A stretch of 55,939 nt of DNA from Chloroflexota bacterium (GCA_021787595.1 JAJYLQ010000023.1:1-55939), one strand, 5' to 3'. Shown: positions 33,086 through 42,164, counted from the stretch's first letter. Notes: a model not told the origin generated them from the sequence alone. Program-made: numbers and translations.

Positions 33086-35515
33086 ATGAAAGATCAGGCA
33101 AAGATCGTGGTCATAGGCGGGGGGATCGTCGGCGCTCAGATCGCCTATCATCTTGCAAAGTTTGGGGAAAAGGATGTGGCGCTTATAGAAAAGGGGGAAA
33201 TTGCCAGCGGCGAATCATCGCACGCGGCGGGTTTAGTGACTCAATTTGCAACATCACAGACCATGTTGAAATTCCGCATGTACAGCATCGAACTGTACAG
33301 CGAACTTGGACTCTTCGATCACGTCGGAAGTTTGCGCGTCGCGTCGACGAAGGAATCGCTTTTGGATTTGGAGCGAGGCGTCAGCCGCGCCAAAGCATTG
33401 GGGCTGGATTGCGAAGTGATTGGTCCCGATGAAGCGGTGAAACACATGCCGCAGATCACGAACAAAAATCTGTACGGCGCGATCTATCTTCCGCGCGATG
33501 GACAACTTGATCCGTATACCACCACAACCAGCATGGTCAAGTTTGCAAAAGATTTGGGCGTGACCGTTTATACCAACACGCGCGTGACCGGAATCAAATT
33601 ATCGGCGGAGGGAGAAGTCGAAGAGGTGGTGACCGATAAAGGGGCGATCCGATGCGAGATCGTTGTCAACGCGGCAGGCATGTGGGCGCCGCGCGTCGCG
33701 GCAATGGCGGGTCTGCATTTCCCGACGACTCCGGTGGATCATCAACATATCGCATTGAAAGCCGTGCCGGGTCATGAGTTCAATTCAAAGACGCCGTGCT
33801 TGCGCGATCCTGAAAATTTGGTTTACATGCGGCAGGAGCAAGGCGGGCTGGTGATCGGCGGTTATGAACCGAATCCGTTGGCGCGTTGGATTGACGGCGT
33901 GCCGTGGGAACATGGCAGCACAACACTGCCCGCGGAAATGGATCGCTTCGAGCAATTGCTGGAAGGTGCGATTCGACGTTTGCCGTTTTTGGATCAAGCC
34001 GGAATCATCACGTTGGTTTGTCATCCCGGCGCGTACACGCCCGATTGCCAACCGATTCTCGGACCAATGGCAGGTGTGCGCGGCATGTGGATGGCGGCAG
34101 GATTCTCGCTCAACGGTTATGGCGGCGCGGGCGGCGTTGGTAAATTGATGGCGGAATGGATCATCGGCGGCGAGCCGACGATGGATGTGTATCCATACAA
34201 AGCCACGCGCTTTGGCAATTATTATGACGACCCGCAATACGCCTGCGAGCGAACGCGCGAGAGCGTGAAATATTATTATCGCTTGCGCTTCCCGAATGAT
34301 GAATTTGAATGGGCGCGCCCGCATCGCATTAGTCCGGTCTATCATCGCGAACTGGAATTGGGCGCGGTGTTTGGCGAGAAGTTTGGTTGGGAACGCGTCA
34401 ATTATTACAACCCCGACAAGCCCTCGCGGCGCATGGGCGAAGACCAGCGCAATTGGGGCGGATGGATCAAGCCGCCGTATTTCGAGCGGCTGCGAAAAGA
34501 ACATATCGCCACGCGTGAACGCGTCTGTCTTTATGATCTGACTCCGTTCAGCAAAATCGAAGTAACGGGCGCGGGCGCGTTGCCATTATTGAATCGCGTC
34601 GCCGATAGCGAAATGGACAAGCCAATTGGCTCGGCAACATATTGTCAGTTCTGCAATCCCAACGGCGGAGTCGAAGCCGATGTCACGGTGACGCGGCTTG
34701 GAAAAGATTGCTTCTGGGTTATCACAGGTGGAGCATTCATCGGCAATGATCGCTCGTGGCTTGAAATGCACATGGACGAAAACAATGGCGAAGTTAATAT
34801 CCGTGACATCAGCGAAGAGTGGGCTTGTCTTCCGTTGTGGGGCCCATGTGCGCGCGAGGTTTTACAAAAGATCACGAAGGATGATGTATCGAATCAAGCG
34901 CATCCATATTTGATGACGAAGCAAATTGATATCAACGGCGCGAGGGTGTACGCACAACGCGTCAGTTACGCAGGCGAACTCGGCTGGGAACTTTATGTTC
35001 CTTACAATCGTGCTACGCTGATCTGGGATATGCTGCTTGAAGCCGGAAAAGAATTCGGCATTGAGGTTGGCGGATATAAAGTGTTGGATGCGCTGCGACT
35101 CGAAAAAGGTTATCGCTATTACACCGCGGATGTGACTCAGCTCGAAACTCCGTATGAGGCCGGGCTGGGTTTCTGCGTCCAGCTTGATAAAGGCGATTTC
35201 ATTGGCCGAGATGCACTCGTCAAACAAAAGCAGGATGGACTGAAACGGAAGTTATGCACGCTGGTTGTGGACGGCGATGAGTTCACGCAAATCTATGGAG
35301 GGGAAGCGGTTTATTGGGATGGTGAAGTCATCTCGCGCGTCCGAAGCGGCGGATGGGGATATACGGTCAAGAAAAATATTTTGTACGCGTATCTTCCGAT
35401 TGAACTTGCCAAAGTCGGCAACCGCTTCGAAGCGGAATTGATCGAGGGACGTCAAATGGTTGAAGTTACCGTAACTGTTTTGTTTGATCCGAAAGGCGAG
35501 CGTTTGCGCTCATGA
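33086..35515 (+). CDS. FAD-dependent demethylase with GcvT domain, paralogue 2
   Basis: An 809-residue enzyme of the same architecture as the product of 28708-31143: DAO-type FAD domain (KIVVIGGGIVGAQIAYHL, SSHAAGLVTQF) then GcvT-like domain (VCLYDLTPFSKIEVTGAGALPLLNRV, VSYAGELGWELYVPYN, DKGDFIGRDALV). The two differ throughout, so they are old paralogues that may act on successive N-methyl substrates such as dimethylglycine and sarcosine. I use ATG 33086, with GAAAGG at 33065-33070; the longer frame from 33038 adds 16 unlike residues. It follows the DeoR gene by 71 bases in the same transcript. Confidence 0.9.
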   Translation: MKDQAKIVVIGGGIVGAQIAYHLAKFGEKDVALIEKGEIASGESSHAAGLVTQFATSQTMLKFRMYSIELYSELGLFDHVGSLRVASTKESLLDLERGVSRAKALGLDCEVIGPDEAVKHMPQITNKNLYGAIYLPRDGQLDPYTTTTSMVKFAKDLGVTVYTNTRVTGIKLSAEGEVEEVVTDKGAIRCEIVVNAAGMWAPRVAAMAGLHFPTTPVDHQHIALKAVPGHEFNSKTPCLRDPENLVYMRQEQGGLVIGGYEPNPLARWIDGVPWEHGSTTLPAEMDRFEQLLEGAIRRLPFLDQAGIITLVCHPGAYTPDCQPILGPMAGVRGMWMAAGFSLNGYGGAGGVGKLMAEWIIGGEPTMDVYPYKATRFGNYYDDPQYACERTRESVKYYYRLRFPNDEFEWARPHRISPVYHRELELGAVFGEKFGWERVNYYNPDKPSRRMGEDQRNWGGWIKPPYFERLRKEHIATRERVCLYDLTPFSKIEVTGAGALPLLNRVADSEMDKPIGSATYCQFCNPNGGVEADVTVTRLGKDCFWVITGGAFIGNDRSWLEMHMDENNGEVNIRDISEEWACLPLWGPCAREVLQKITKDDVSNQAHPYLMTKQIDINGARVYAQRVSYAGELGWELYVPYNRATLIWDMLLEAGKEFGIEVGGYKVLDALRLEKGYRYYTADVTQLETPYEAGLGFCVQLDKGDFIGRDALVKQKQDGLKRKLCTLVVDGDEFTQIYGGEAVYWDGEVISRVRSGGWGYTVKKNILYAYLPIELAKVGNRFEAELIEGRQMVEVTVTVLFDPKGERLRS

Positions 35516-35519
35516 AGCA

Positions 35520-35602
35520 AATGGTAATTGGTAAGCGGTAATTACCATTTACCAATTACTACTCATCAACAATCAAACTATCGAACTACCCAACTATCAA
35601 AC
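35520..35602. repeat. Low-complexity inverted and direct word repeats
   Basis: AATGGTAATTGGTAAGCGG and its complement TAATTACCATTTACCAATTAC form an inverted stretch (35520-35560), followed by direct repeats of AACTATC (35576-35603). It fills the gap before the PfkB gene and leaves no clear ribosome site. Confidence 0.55.
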
Positions 35603-35603
35603 T

Positions 35604-36563
35604 ATGAACCCTCCCGCTTACGTTGGCTTTGGAATGCTCACCCCGGTAGCGATCATGGTGGTGAATCAATTGCCCGAACATAACACTGGTGCGATTGTCA
35701 AAGAAGTGAACGAGTTCATCTTCGATGACGCCGCGATCATCGCTTGCTTATTGCGTCAATGGAATGTACCGACCGCGATGATCGGAACCGCGGTTGGTGA
35801 TGATTTGCGCGGACACAATCTCGCGGATCAACTCAAAGAATGGGGGGTACAAAGTCAGGTGCGTTTCTCCAAAGAATTCAAGACACCGCTCGAAGTGGAC
35901 GTCTCCGATGAGACCGGCGCGCGCACTTATTTTTGGCAGCGCCCCGTGGATGTGTTAAACACGCTCGACACCGCCGATCTTTCCTATCTGGAACAAGCGC
36001 GCCTGCTGTACGTGGATTGGTACGACGGCAATCATATTCTCCGCGCAATGGATGAAGCCGCGCGCTTGAAGATTCCCATTTTTCTGAACATGGAATATGC
36101 TCATGCCGATCCGGAATTGCTGGCTCGTTATGCGGGCCGCGCCGCGATATGTCAGGCTGTCACCGACGTCGCGCAAGTGGACGCGACCGACCCGCTGGAG
36201 GTCGCGCTAAAGTTGCGAAACGCGGGCGTCGAAACGGCATTGGTCACGTTGGCTGGTGAGGGCAGTCTTGTGCTTCACGAAGATGAAATCTTGCGCGTAC
36301 GCGCTCCGCAGGTAACGGCAGTTGATGGCTGCGGCGCGGGAGCAACGTATTCAGCAGGTTTCATTTATGGCTGGCTGCATGGCTGGAGGATCGAAGAGTC
36401 AGCGCGATTTGCGACGGCGGCGGCTTCGCTCAAGGTCATGCGGGCGGGGCTGCAAATGTTCCCGGTGGAAGAAATCATGAAGACTGCTGCCGGCCTTGAG
36501 GTAAAATCATCCATCTTATCAATGGAGAGAGAGTCACTTGCCAACCGTTCACGCAAGGGATGA
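35604..36563 (+). CDS. PfkB-family sugar kinase homologue lacking catalytic residues
   Basis: A 319-residue ribokinase-fold protein: N-terminal strand AYVGFGMLTPVAIMVVNQLP, a substrate-lid region, the adenine-side ALVTLAGEGSLVLHED, and the C-terminal signature region DGCGAGATYSAGF. In active PfkB kinases the signature is DTxGAGDxF with the catalytic Asp; here residue 247 is Ala, followed by Thr. The N-terminal GG motif is also missing (EFIFDDAAIIACLL). It may bind a sugar or nucleoside without phosphorylating it, or use another residue. It lies between the second FAD/GcvT demethylase and the corrinoid genes. Confidence 0.75.
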   Translation: MNPPAYVGFGMLTPVAIMVVNQLPEHNTGAIVKEVNEFIFDDAAIIACLLRQWNVPTAMIGTAVGDDLRGHNLADQLKEWGVQSQVRFSKEFKTPLEVDVSDETGARTYFWQRPVDVLNTLDTADLSYLEQARLLYVDWYDGNHILRAMDEAARLKIPIFLNMEYAHADPELLARYAGRAAICQAVTDVAQVDATDPLEVALKLRNAGVETALVTLAGEGSLVLHEDEILRVRAPQVTAVDGCGAGATYSAGFIYGWLHGWRIEESARFATAAASLKVMRAGLQMFPVEEIMKTAAGLEVKSSILSMERESLANRSRKG

Positions 36564-36573
36564 ATTCATTGGA

Positions 36574-36662
36574 TGTCGTTGCGAGGAGCGGCAGAGCCGC
36601 GACGAAGCAATCTCCCTCACAAATTGGGAGACTGATTCGGCAGAACGCCATCGCAGCGACGT
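36574..36662. repeat. TGTCGTTGCGAGGAG-type interspersed repeat
   Basis: TGTCGTTGCGAGGAGCGG, then CGACGAAGCAATCTCC, and a CTCACAAATTGGGAG hairpin at its tip. The related unit at 52942-53084 begins TGTCCTTGCGAGG and ends CCTCGCAATGACA. It lies in the gap before the corrinoid protein gene. Confidence 0.7.
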
Positions 36663-36731
36663 GATAGTGTATATACCTGAGACAATTCAAGATAATCAGA
36701 GCAGTTCATTTTATTTGATCATAGGAGTTTC

Positions 36732-37385
36732 ATGAGCGAAGAGCTAAGGAAGAAAATGGCGCAAAGCATCATTGACGGCGACGTTGACACGGCGGTTGCG
36801 CTTGCGAAAGAATCCATTGCCACCGGCATGGAGCCAATGGATGCCATCTCGAATGGATTTGTCGCAGGCGTAAATGAAGTTGGCGATGCGTTTGGGCGCG
36901 GCGAAATGTTCCTGCCGGAATTGGTGATGGCCGGCGAAGCAATGAAGGCTGCGGTTGCGACGTTGGATCCCGAACTGCGAAAGCGCGGCACGGAACGCCG
37001 AAAACTTGGCAAAGTTGTGATTGCAACGGTCGAAGGCGATATTCACGAGATCGGCAAGACGCTTGTGACCATCATGATGAGTTCTTCCGGTTTCGAGGTC
37101 TTTGATCTGGGCGTGGATTGCCCGGCGGAAAAAATTATCGGCAAGGCGCTTGAAATCAATGCGGATATTATCGCGATGAGCGCTTTGCTGACGACGACGA
37201 TGATCCGTCAAAAAGAAGTGATTGATGAGTTGGAAAAAGAAGGCTTGCGCGGCAAGTTCAAAGTGATGGTAGGTGGCGCGCCGATCACGCGCGATTGGGT
37301 CAAATACATTGGCGCAGACGGATATTCCGAAGATGCCGTCGGCGCGGTGGTTGTCGCCAAGCAGCTTGTGGGAGCTGTTGATTAA
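36732..37385 (+). CDS. Corrinoid (B12-binding) methyl carrier protein
   Basis: A 217-residue protein of the MttC/MtbC class: helical cap domain (residues 1-90; VNEVGDAFGRGEMFLPELVMAGEAM) and a Rossmann-type cobalamin domain with the lower-ligand motif D103-x-H105-x-x-G108 (EGDIHEIGKTLV), SALLTTT and VGGAPITRDW. It carries the methyl group between a substrate methyltransferase and an acceptor methyltransferase. The ribosome site TAGGAGT precedes the start. It heads a run of four methyl-transfer genes ending at the terminator at 42191. Confidence 0.94.
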   Translation: MSEELRKKMAQSIIDGDVDTAVALAKESIATGMEPMDAISNGFVAGVNEVGDAFGRGEMFLPELVMAGEAMKAAVATLDPELRKRGTERRKLGKVVIATVEGDIHEIGKTLVTIMMSSSGFEVFDLGVDCPAEKIIGKALEINADIIAMSALLTTTMIRQKEVIDELEKEGLRGKFKVMVGGAPITRDWVKYIGADGYSEDAVGAVVVAKQLVGAVD

Positions 37386-37448
37386 GTGATTAAATCATTC
37401 AGCGAAGTAAGTCTTCTGTTTCTAATGGAAAAACATTTATCTAAATAC

Positions 37449-37533
37449 AAGGTACACGAAGGTCACAAAGGGAAAAAGCCTGTAAGGTCTCGTCTCGTTT
37501 CTTCCCTTGTGTACCTTGTGCCCTTTGTGTTTG
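37449..37533. repeat. GGTACACGAAGG...CCTTGTGCCCTTTGTG inverted repeat
   Basis: AAGGTACACGAAGGTCACAAAGGG and the complementary CCCTTGTGTACCTTGTGCCC arms (37449-37472, 37503-37533) surround a short loop rich in TCTCGTCTCG. It lies between the corrinoid protein and activator genes, in the 199-base gap. Confidence 0.65.
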
Positions 37534-37584
37534 AGTCTTTTGTTGCCGGGAGATTCGATGAAATAAACGCAACGGAGATTCTTG

Positions 37585-39609
37585 ATGGCCGATAAGCCTA
37601 CCGTTATTTTGCAGCCCTCAGGGCGGCGCGGCGAATCGGCGGATTGGAAAAATCTGCGGGCGATTGCCCGCGAACTTGGCGTGGATATCGAATCAATCTG
37701 TGCGGAAAATGCCACGTGCGGCAAATGCAAAGTTGTGGTTGAAGAGGGAGCGTTCGAGCGCTACGGCATCACATCCAAACGCGAAAACCTGAGTCCAGTC
37801 ACGCCGGAAGAAGCCGAATTTTTCCGCCGCCGTCCAAAGATGATGGCCGCGCATCATTGGGAAGCTGGGCAGGTCCGGCTGGCGTGTCAGGCCAGGGTGC
37901 GCGGCGACGTGCTGATCAGCGTCCCTGAAGAAAGCCAGGTCAATAGACAAGTCGTCCGCAAGGCCGCGACGCAGCGCGCCTTCGAGATCAAGCCGTCCAT
38001 TCGGAAATATCTCGTTGAGCTGATGCCGCCCACCGTCTCGAACCCGAAGGCGGATTGGGAACGCCTGCAAAACGGAATCAGCACCTCGATGGGGTTGATC
38101 CGATCCGGCGAAGCGAATTTTCCCAGAGCAAAAGATTTGACGATTGATTACGAATGCCTGCGGACTCTTTCAGCGACACTGCGCGAATCGAAATGGCGCG
38201 TGACGGTTTCGATCTGGCAGGACAAGGAAGTGCTGCGCGTCGAACCCGGATACGTGGAAGGACTTTACGGCGCGGCCGTGGACATCGGTTCGACCACCAT
38301 CGCGCTTTATCTGTGCGATCTCGAAAGCGGAGAAATCCTCGCCGCGGAATCGGAAATGAATCCGCAAATCGTTTACGGCGAAGATGTGATGTCGCGCATT
38401 CAATACACCATCGTGAACGAAGATGGATTGCAAAAATTGCACGATGCGGTCATCGGCGCGTTGAATAAATTATTACAACAGGCGGCAAAAGCGGCAAATA
38501 TTTCCACGGATGATATTCTCGAAATAGTGATTGCGGGCAATACGACGATGCATCACCTGTTCCTGAATCTACCGACGAAACAACTGGGATTGGCTCCGTA
38601 TGTCCCGGCGATCAATCATGACATTGACATCAAAGCGCGTGAACTTGGATTGAAGATCAATCGCGCCGCGAACATTCACGCGCTTCCAACCATTTCCGGT
38701 TTTATCGGCGCGGACACAACCGCGGTCTTGCTTGCCGAAGAACCGCACAGGCAGGAAGAGAATTGGCTCATCATTGACATCGGCACGAATGCGGAATTGG
38801 TGCTGGGCAATAAAGAAAAATTGATCTGTACGTCCACGCCGACCGGCCCCGCGCTGGAAGGTGCGCATGTTGAATATGGGATGCGCGCCGCGCCGGGCGC
38901 CGTCGAACGCGTCGAGATTGACGAGAAGACTCTGGAGCCGCGCTATAAAATCATCGGCGAAGAAAATTGGAACACGGGCAAAGCCAAAGGCATTTGTGGT
39001 TCCGCCATTATTGATGCGGTGGCTGAATTGTTCCGCGTTGGAATCGTGGATGCGCGCGGAAGATTTGTCAGCGAAAGTTCATCGAACCGAATTCGTAAAG
39101 GCGAGGCCGGGATGGAATATGTTATTGCGTGGGCGGACGAAACAAGTATTCAGCGCGAGATTCCAATCACGCAGCAGGACGTGCGCCAGATTCAACTTGC
39201 GAAGGGCGCGTTGTTCGTCGCGGCGCGCACGTTGTTGAATCAATTCAATCTCCAAACACCGGACAAGATTCTTTTGGCGGGCGGCTTTGGAACGTATCTC
39301 GACAAGACCAAGGCGATGCTGATCGGAATGATTCCGGATTGCCCGCTGGAAAATGTTTATGTTGTCGGCAACTCCGCCGGAGACGGCGCGCGCATCGCGC
39401 TGTTGAATTGGGAACGCCGCGAAGAGGCCGCGAACGTCGCGGCGCGCGTCCACCGCTATGAACTCCCGGCTGATCCGAATTTCCAACAGCAATTCATGCT
39501 GGCGATGAATTTTCCGCACATGAGCGAACCATTTCCACACATCGCACATTTGATTCCGAATCGCAAGATTGATCCGCTTGCGGAAAAATTTTCGGGAGGG
39601 ACGAAGTGA
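37585..39609 (+). CDS. RACE-type ATP-dependent reductive activator of corrinoid proteins
   Basis: A 674-residue protein. The N-terminus holds a [2Fe-2S] ferredoxin domain with C39, C45, C48 and C101. The middle is a linker, and the C-terminal 450 residues are an ASKHA-type ATPase (AVDIGSTTIALYLCD, GNTTMHHLFLNLP, IDIGTNAELVLG, AGGFGTYLD). RACE proteins such as RamA-like and MtgA-partner activators reduce inactive Co(II) corrinoid to Co(I) using ATP. GGAG eight bases before ATG 37585 fixes the start. The 3' end overlaps the methyltransferase gene by 4 bases (GTGA). Confidence 0.92.
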   Translation: MADKPTVILQPSGRRGESADWKNLRAIARELGVDIESICAENATCGKCKVVVEEGAFERYGITSKRENLSPVTPEEAEFFRRRPKMMAAHHWEAGQVRLACQARVRGDVLISVPEESQVNRQVVRKAATQRAFEIKPSIRKYLVELMPPTVSNPKADWERLQNGISTSMGLIRSGEANFPRAKDLTIDYECLRTLSATLRESKWRVTVSIWQDKEVLRVEPGYVEGLYGAAVDIGSTTIALYLCDLESGEILAAESEMNPQIVYGEDVMSRIQYTIVNEDGLQKLHDAVIGALNKLLQQAAKAANISTDDILEIVIAGNTTMHHLFLNLPTKQLGLAPYVPAINHDIDIKARELGLKINRAANIHALPTISGFIGADTTAVLLAEEPHRQEENWLIIDIGTNAELVLGNKEKLICTSTPTGPALEGAHVEYGMRAAPGAVERVEIDEKTLEPRYKIIGEENWNTGKAKGICGSAIIDAVAELFRVGIVDARGRFVSESSSNRIRKGEAGMEYVIAWADETSIQREIPITQQDVRQIQLAKGALFVAARTLLNQFNLQTPDKILLAGGFGTYLDKTKAMLIGMIPDCPLENVYVVGNSAGDGARIALLNWERREEAANVAARVHRYELPADPNFQQQFMLAMNFPHMSEPFPHIAHLIPNRKIDPLAEKFSGGTK

Positions 39610-40499
39610 ACAAGTTTGTCGAACGATTGAAAGCCGGGGAGGTTTTGGTTGCCGACGGCGCAACCGGGACGAATCTTCAAAAAGTTGGCCTGGTCGGCGG
39701 CATCCACACCGAAGATTGGGTCTTCGATGAGCCGAAAAAAATTCTCGATCTCGAAAAAGCGTTCGTTGCCGCAGGCTCGGACATCCTCCTGACCTGCACA
39801 TTCGGCGGGACGCGTCCGCGCATGCAGGGCGCGAAACACGGCGACCAGGTTTATGAGATCAACAAACGCGCTGTGGAACTGGCGCGTGAGGCCGCCTCGG
39901 CGCGAGACGACGTGCTGGTCGCTGGTTCGATGGGCCCGATCGGCAAGTTGTTGAAGCCGTACGGCCCGCTCACGCACGAAGAAGCGCGCGATGCGTTCGC
40001 CGAACAAGCCAAAGCGTTGGCCGAAGGCGGCGTGGACTTTCTTCTCTTCGAGACGCATTTTGCTTTGAATGAAGTGGATGCTGGTCTCGAAGGTGCGCGT
40101 TCCGTCACTGATTTGCCCATCGTTGTTTCATTTAGTTACGACCGCGGCACGCGTACGATGATGGGAGTCAAGCCAACGGAGGTGATCAAGAAATATGAGC
40201 CGATGGGCGTGACGATGATCGGCGCGAATTGCGGCACAACGTTGGAAAATATGGAAACCATCCTGAAAGAATATGGTTCGGTGGATCCGGGCTTTCCGCT
40301 GTGGGCAAAACCGAACGCGGGCATTCCGCGACTGGTCAATGGCGAAACCCTTTATGATGTGACTCCCGAACAAATGGCAGACTTCGCGAAGAAGTATGTT
40401 TCGCTCGGCGCGCGCGTCGTTGGCGGGTGCTGCGGCTCGACGCCTGAGCACGTTGCCGCGATTGTAAAGACAGTGAAGAGGAAGAAAGACGAAAGATGA
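39606..40499 (+). CDS. Homocysteine S-methyltransferase-domain protein
   Basis: A 297-residue stand-alone pfam02574-type domain (VADGATGTNLQKVGL; GSDILLTCTFGGTRPRM). Zinc ligands C209 (GANCGTT), C275 and C276 (GGCCGSTPEH) are all present, as in the homocysteine module of MetH. In this setting, coupled to a corrinoid protein and a RACE activator, it most likely moves methyl from the corrinoid to homocysteine or another thiol. The neighbouring corrinoid gene (36732) would supply the B12 module. No pterin-binding (MtrH/MetH folate) methyltransferase is seen nearby. Confidence 0.88.
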   Translation: MNKFVERLKAGEVLVADGATGTNLQKVGLVGGIHTEDWVFDEPKKILDLEKAFVAAGSDILLTCTFGGTRPRMQGAKHGDQVYEINKRAVELAREAASARDDVLVAGSMGPIGKLLKPYGPLTHEEARDAFAEQAKALAEGGVDFLLFETHFALNEVDAGLEGARSVTDLPIVVSFSYDRGTRTMMGVKPTEVIKKYEPMGVTMIGANCGTTLENMETILKEYGSVDPGFPLWAKPNAGIPRLVNGETLYDVTPEQMADFAKKYVSLGARVVGGCCGSTPEHVAAIVKTVKRKKDER

Positions 40500-40520
40500 A
40501 CGTTGTGGCGCGGTGGCTCG

Positions 40521-40562
40521 CGCTGAGCGGAGTGGCGCTTTTTGCGCCACGTAGTCGAAGCG
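40521..40562. repeat. REP-like palindrome with nested TGGCGC hairpin
   Basis: CGCTGAGCGGAG and GTAGTCGAAGCGC surround TGGCGC TTTTT GCGCCA (40533-40549). It is the same layout as 50266-50307. Confidence 0.7.
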
Positions 40563-40598
40563 CTGCTTGCTGAAAGCGTTGGCTTTGTCCGCTAATGC

Positions 40599-40664
40599 TG
40601 TGGGACAATTTGGCAAATTGTCCCTACGTTCGCCGCTCCCGATACCGCATTGGCGAAGGTATTG
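40599..40664. repeat. 82-bp palindromic MITE-like repeat, copy 3 (5' truncated)
   Basis: Begins at TGTGGGACAATTTG and ends TGGCGAAGGTATTG; the left CAATACCTTCGCC end is missing or degraded. It lies 50 bases before the start of the MttB-family gene. Confidence 0.8.
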
Positions 40665-40715
40665 ATTGCGGATATCTGATTGAATTGACCGGTGTTTCAA
40701 CAACAGGAGAGAGAA

Positions 40716-42164
40716 ATGGCTTTTGCAACTTTACTTACTGATGAACAAGTGAAACGCACGCACGAAGCCTCGCTGGAGATTCTTGAAAACGTCGGTTTAC
40801 TGGTACGCAACGAAAAGGCGCGGTCCATTTTCTTCAAACACGGGGCAAAGGTGGACCCTGAATCCCATATCGTCAAACTGCCGCGTGCGGTAACCGAAAA
40901 ATATATCAAAATGCTCCAGCCGACGTTCACGTTCCGCGGACGCGACCCGAAGTTCGACAAAACCATCCCGAAGGACAGCCCGGTCATCGTTACGGGGAGT
41001 TCTGCACCGGATATCATCGATCCGCTCACGGGTCAGGAAAGACGCGCCCGTTCCGACGATATCGCGCGCATCGCGCATCTCATCAATGAGTTGCCTGCGT
41101 ATGATATGTTCTCGATTTCCACATTAGCCGACGATGCGCCTCCCGGACAATTCACGCTGGCGCGTTTGTATCCGGCCACCAAGTATTGCGTCAAACCGAT
41201 TCGCAATACGACGAAGGACATGGACGACATCCAAGCGATCATGAAATTGTTGTACGCCGTCGCGGGAGGCAAAGAGGCGTACTTCGAGCGCCCGTTCGTG
41301 ACGCATCATTATTGCCCGGTGGTTTCGCCGCTGACGATGGACCAGCTTTCGACAGAAGCGATCATCTACTTCAGCGAGCTGGGACTTCCGGTTTATCCGA
41401 CCATCGTGCCGAATGCGGGACTCACTTCGCCGATGTCCATGGCGGGGACGCTGGCGCAGGGCAACGCGGAATTTTTAGCGGCCGCGGTTTTGATGCAGAT
41501 GGTCCGCGAAGGCACGCAGACGATCTACGCGTCGCTGCCAACGGTGGCTGACATGCGCAGCGGCGCGTACGCGTCCGGCGGAATCGAATGCGGCATGCTG
41601 CACATGGCGTTCGCACAGCTGGCGCGTTTTTATAATGTGCCCTGCGGCGGATACGTTGGCCTCACCAATTCGAAGATCAATGACGCGCAGATGGGTTACG
41701 AAACGGGCATGTCTGTCGTCGAAGGGATTTTGGGCGGAATGGATATGTTCAACATGGGCGGCTTATTGGACGCGCTTAAGGCCTTCAACTTTGCGAAAGC
41801 CGTGATTGACGATGAGATCGCGCAGATGCTCAAACGCGTGAAGCGCGGCATTGCCTTCAGCGAAGAGGAGCTTGCCGTGGATGTGATTGCAAAGGTCAAG
41901 CCGGGCGGCTCATTTCTGATGGAACCGCACACGGTGAAGCGCATGAAGAACGAAGCGTTGCTCACAAAATTGGCCGACCGCGACGCGCGCCCGATCTGGG
42001 AGAAGAAAGGCTCGCTCGATATCGAAGCGCACGCAAAGTTGAAGGTGGATGAAATCCTGTCGCACAATACCCAATCGCTTCTATCTGACGAGCAGGAAGC
42101 GCGCGTCCGAGCTGAGTTCAAGGATTTGATTCCCGGAATGCTGGAAATCCTGCAGCCGCAGTAA
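40716..42164 (+). CDS. MttB-family (trimethylamine:corrinoid) methyltransferase, no pyrrolysine
   Basis: A 482-residue TIM-barrel methyltransferase: LTDEQVKRTHEASLEILENVGLLV at the start, TSPMSMAGTLAQGNAEFLAAAVLMQMVREG in the barrel, and MGYETGMSVVEGILGGMDMFNMGGLLD. The reading frame has no TAG and is complete, so it belongs to the non-pyrrolysine MttB superfamily, whose characterised members act on glycine betaine, proline betaine or carnitine. It would pass a methyl to the corrinoid protein at 36732. I use ATG 40716 after AGGAGAGAG. An intrinsic terminator follows at 42191. Confidence 0.92.
   Translation: MAFATLLTDEQVKRTHEASLEILENVGLLVRNEKARSIFFKHGAKVDPESHIVKLPRAVTEKYIKMLQPTFTFRGRDPKFDKTIPKDSPVIVTGSSAPDIIDPLTGQERRARSDDIARIAHLINELPAYDMFSISTLADDAPPGQFTLARLYPATKYCVKPIRNTTKDMDDIQAIMKLLYAVAGGKEAYFERPFVTHHYCPVVSPLTMDQLSTEAIIYFSELGLPVYPTIVPNAGLTSPMSMAGTLAQGNAEFLAAAVLMQMVREGTQTIYASLPTVADMRSGAYASGGIECGMLHMAFAQLARFYNVPCGGYVGLTNSKINDAQMGYETGMSVVEGILGGMDMFNMGGLLDALKAFNFAKAVIDDEIAQMLKRVKRGIAFSEEELAVDVIAKVKPGGSFLMEPHTVKRMKNEALLTKLADRDARPIWEKKGSLDIEAHAKLKVDEILSHNTQSLLSDEQEARVRAEFKDLIPGMLEILQPQ

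Noticed and set aside
40716-42164. Pyrrolysine in the MttB homologue
   Set aside because: There is no in-frame TAG; the frame is complete with ordinary codons.
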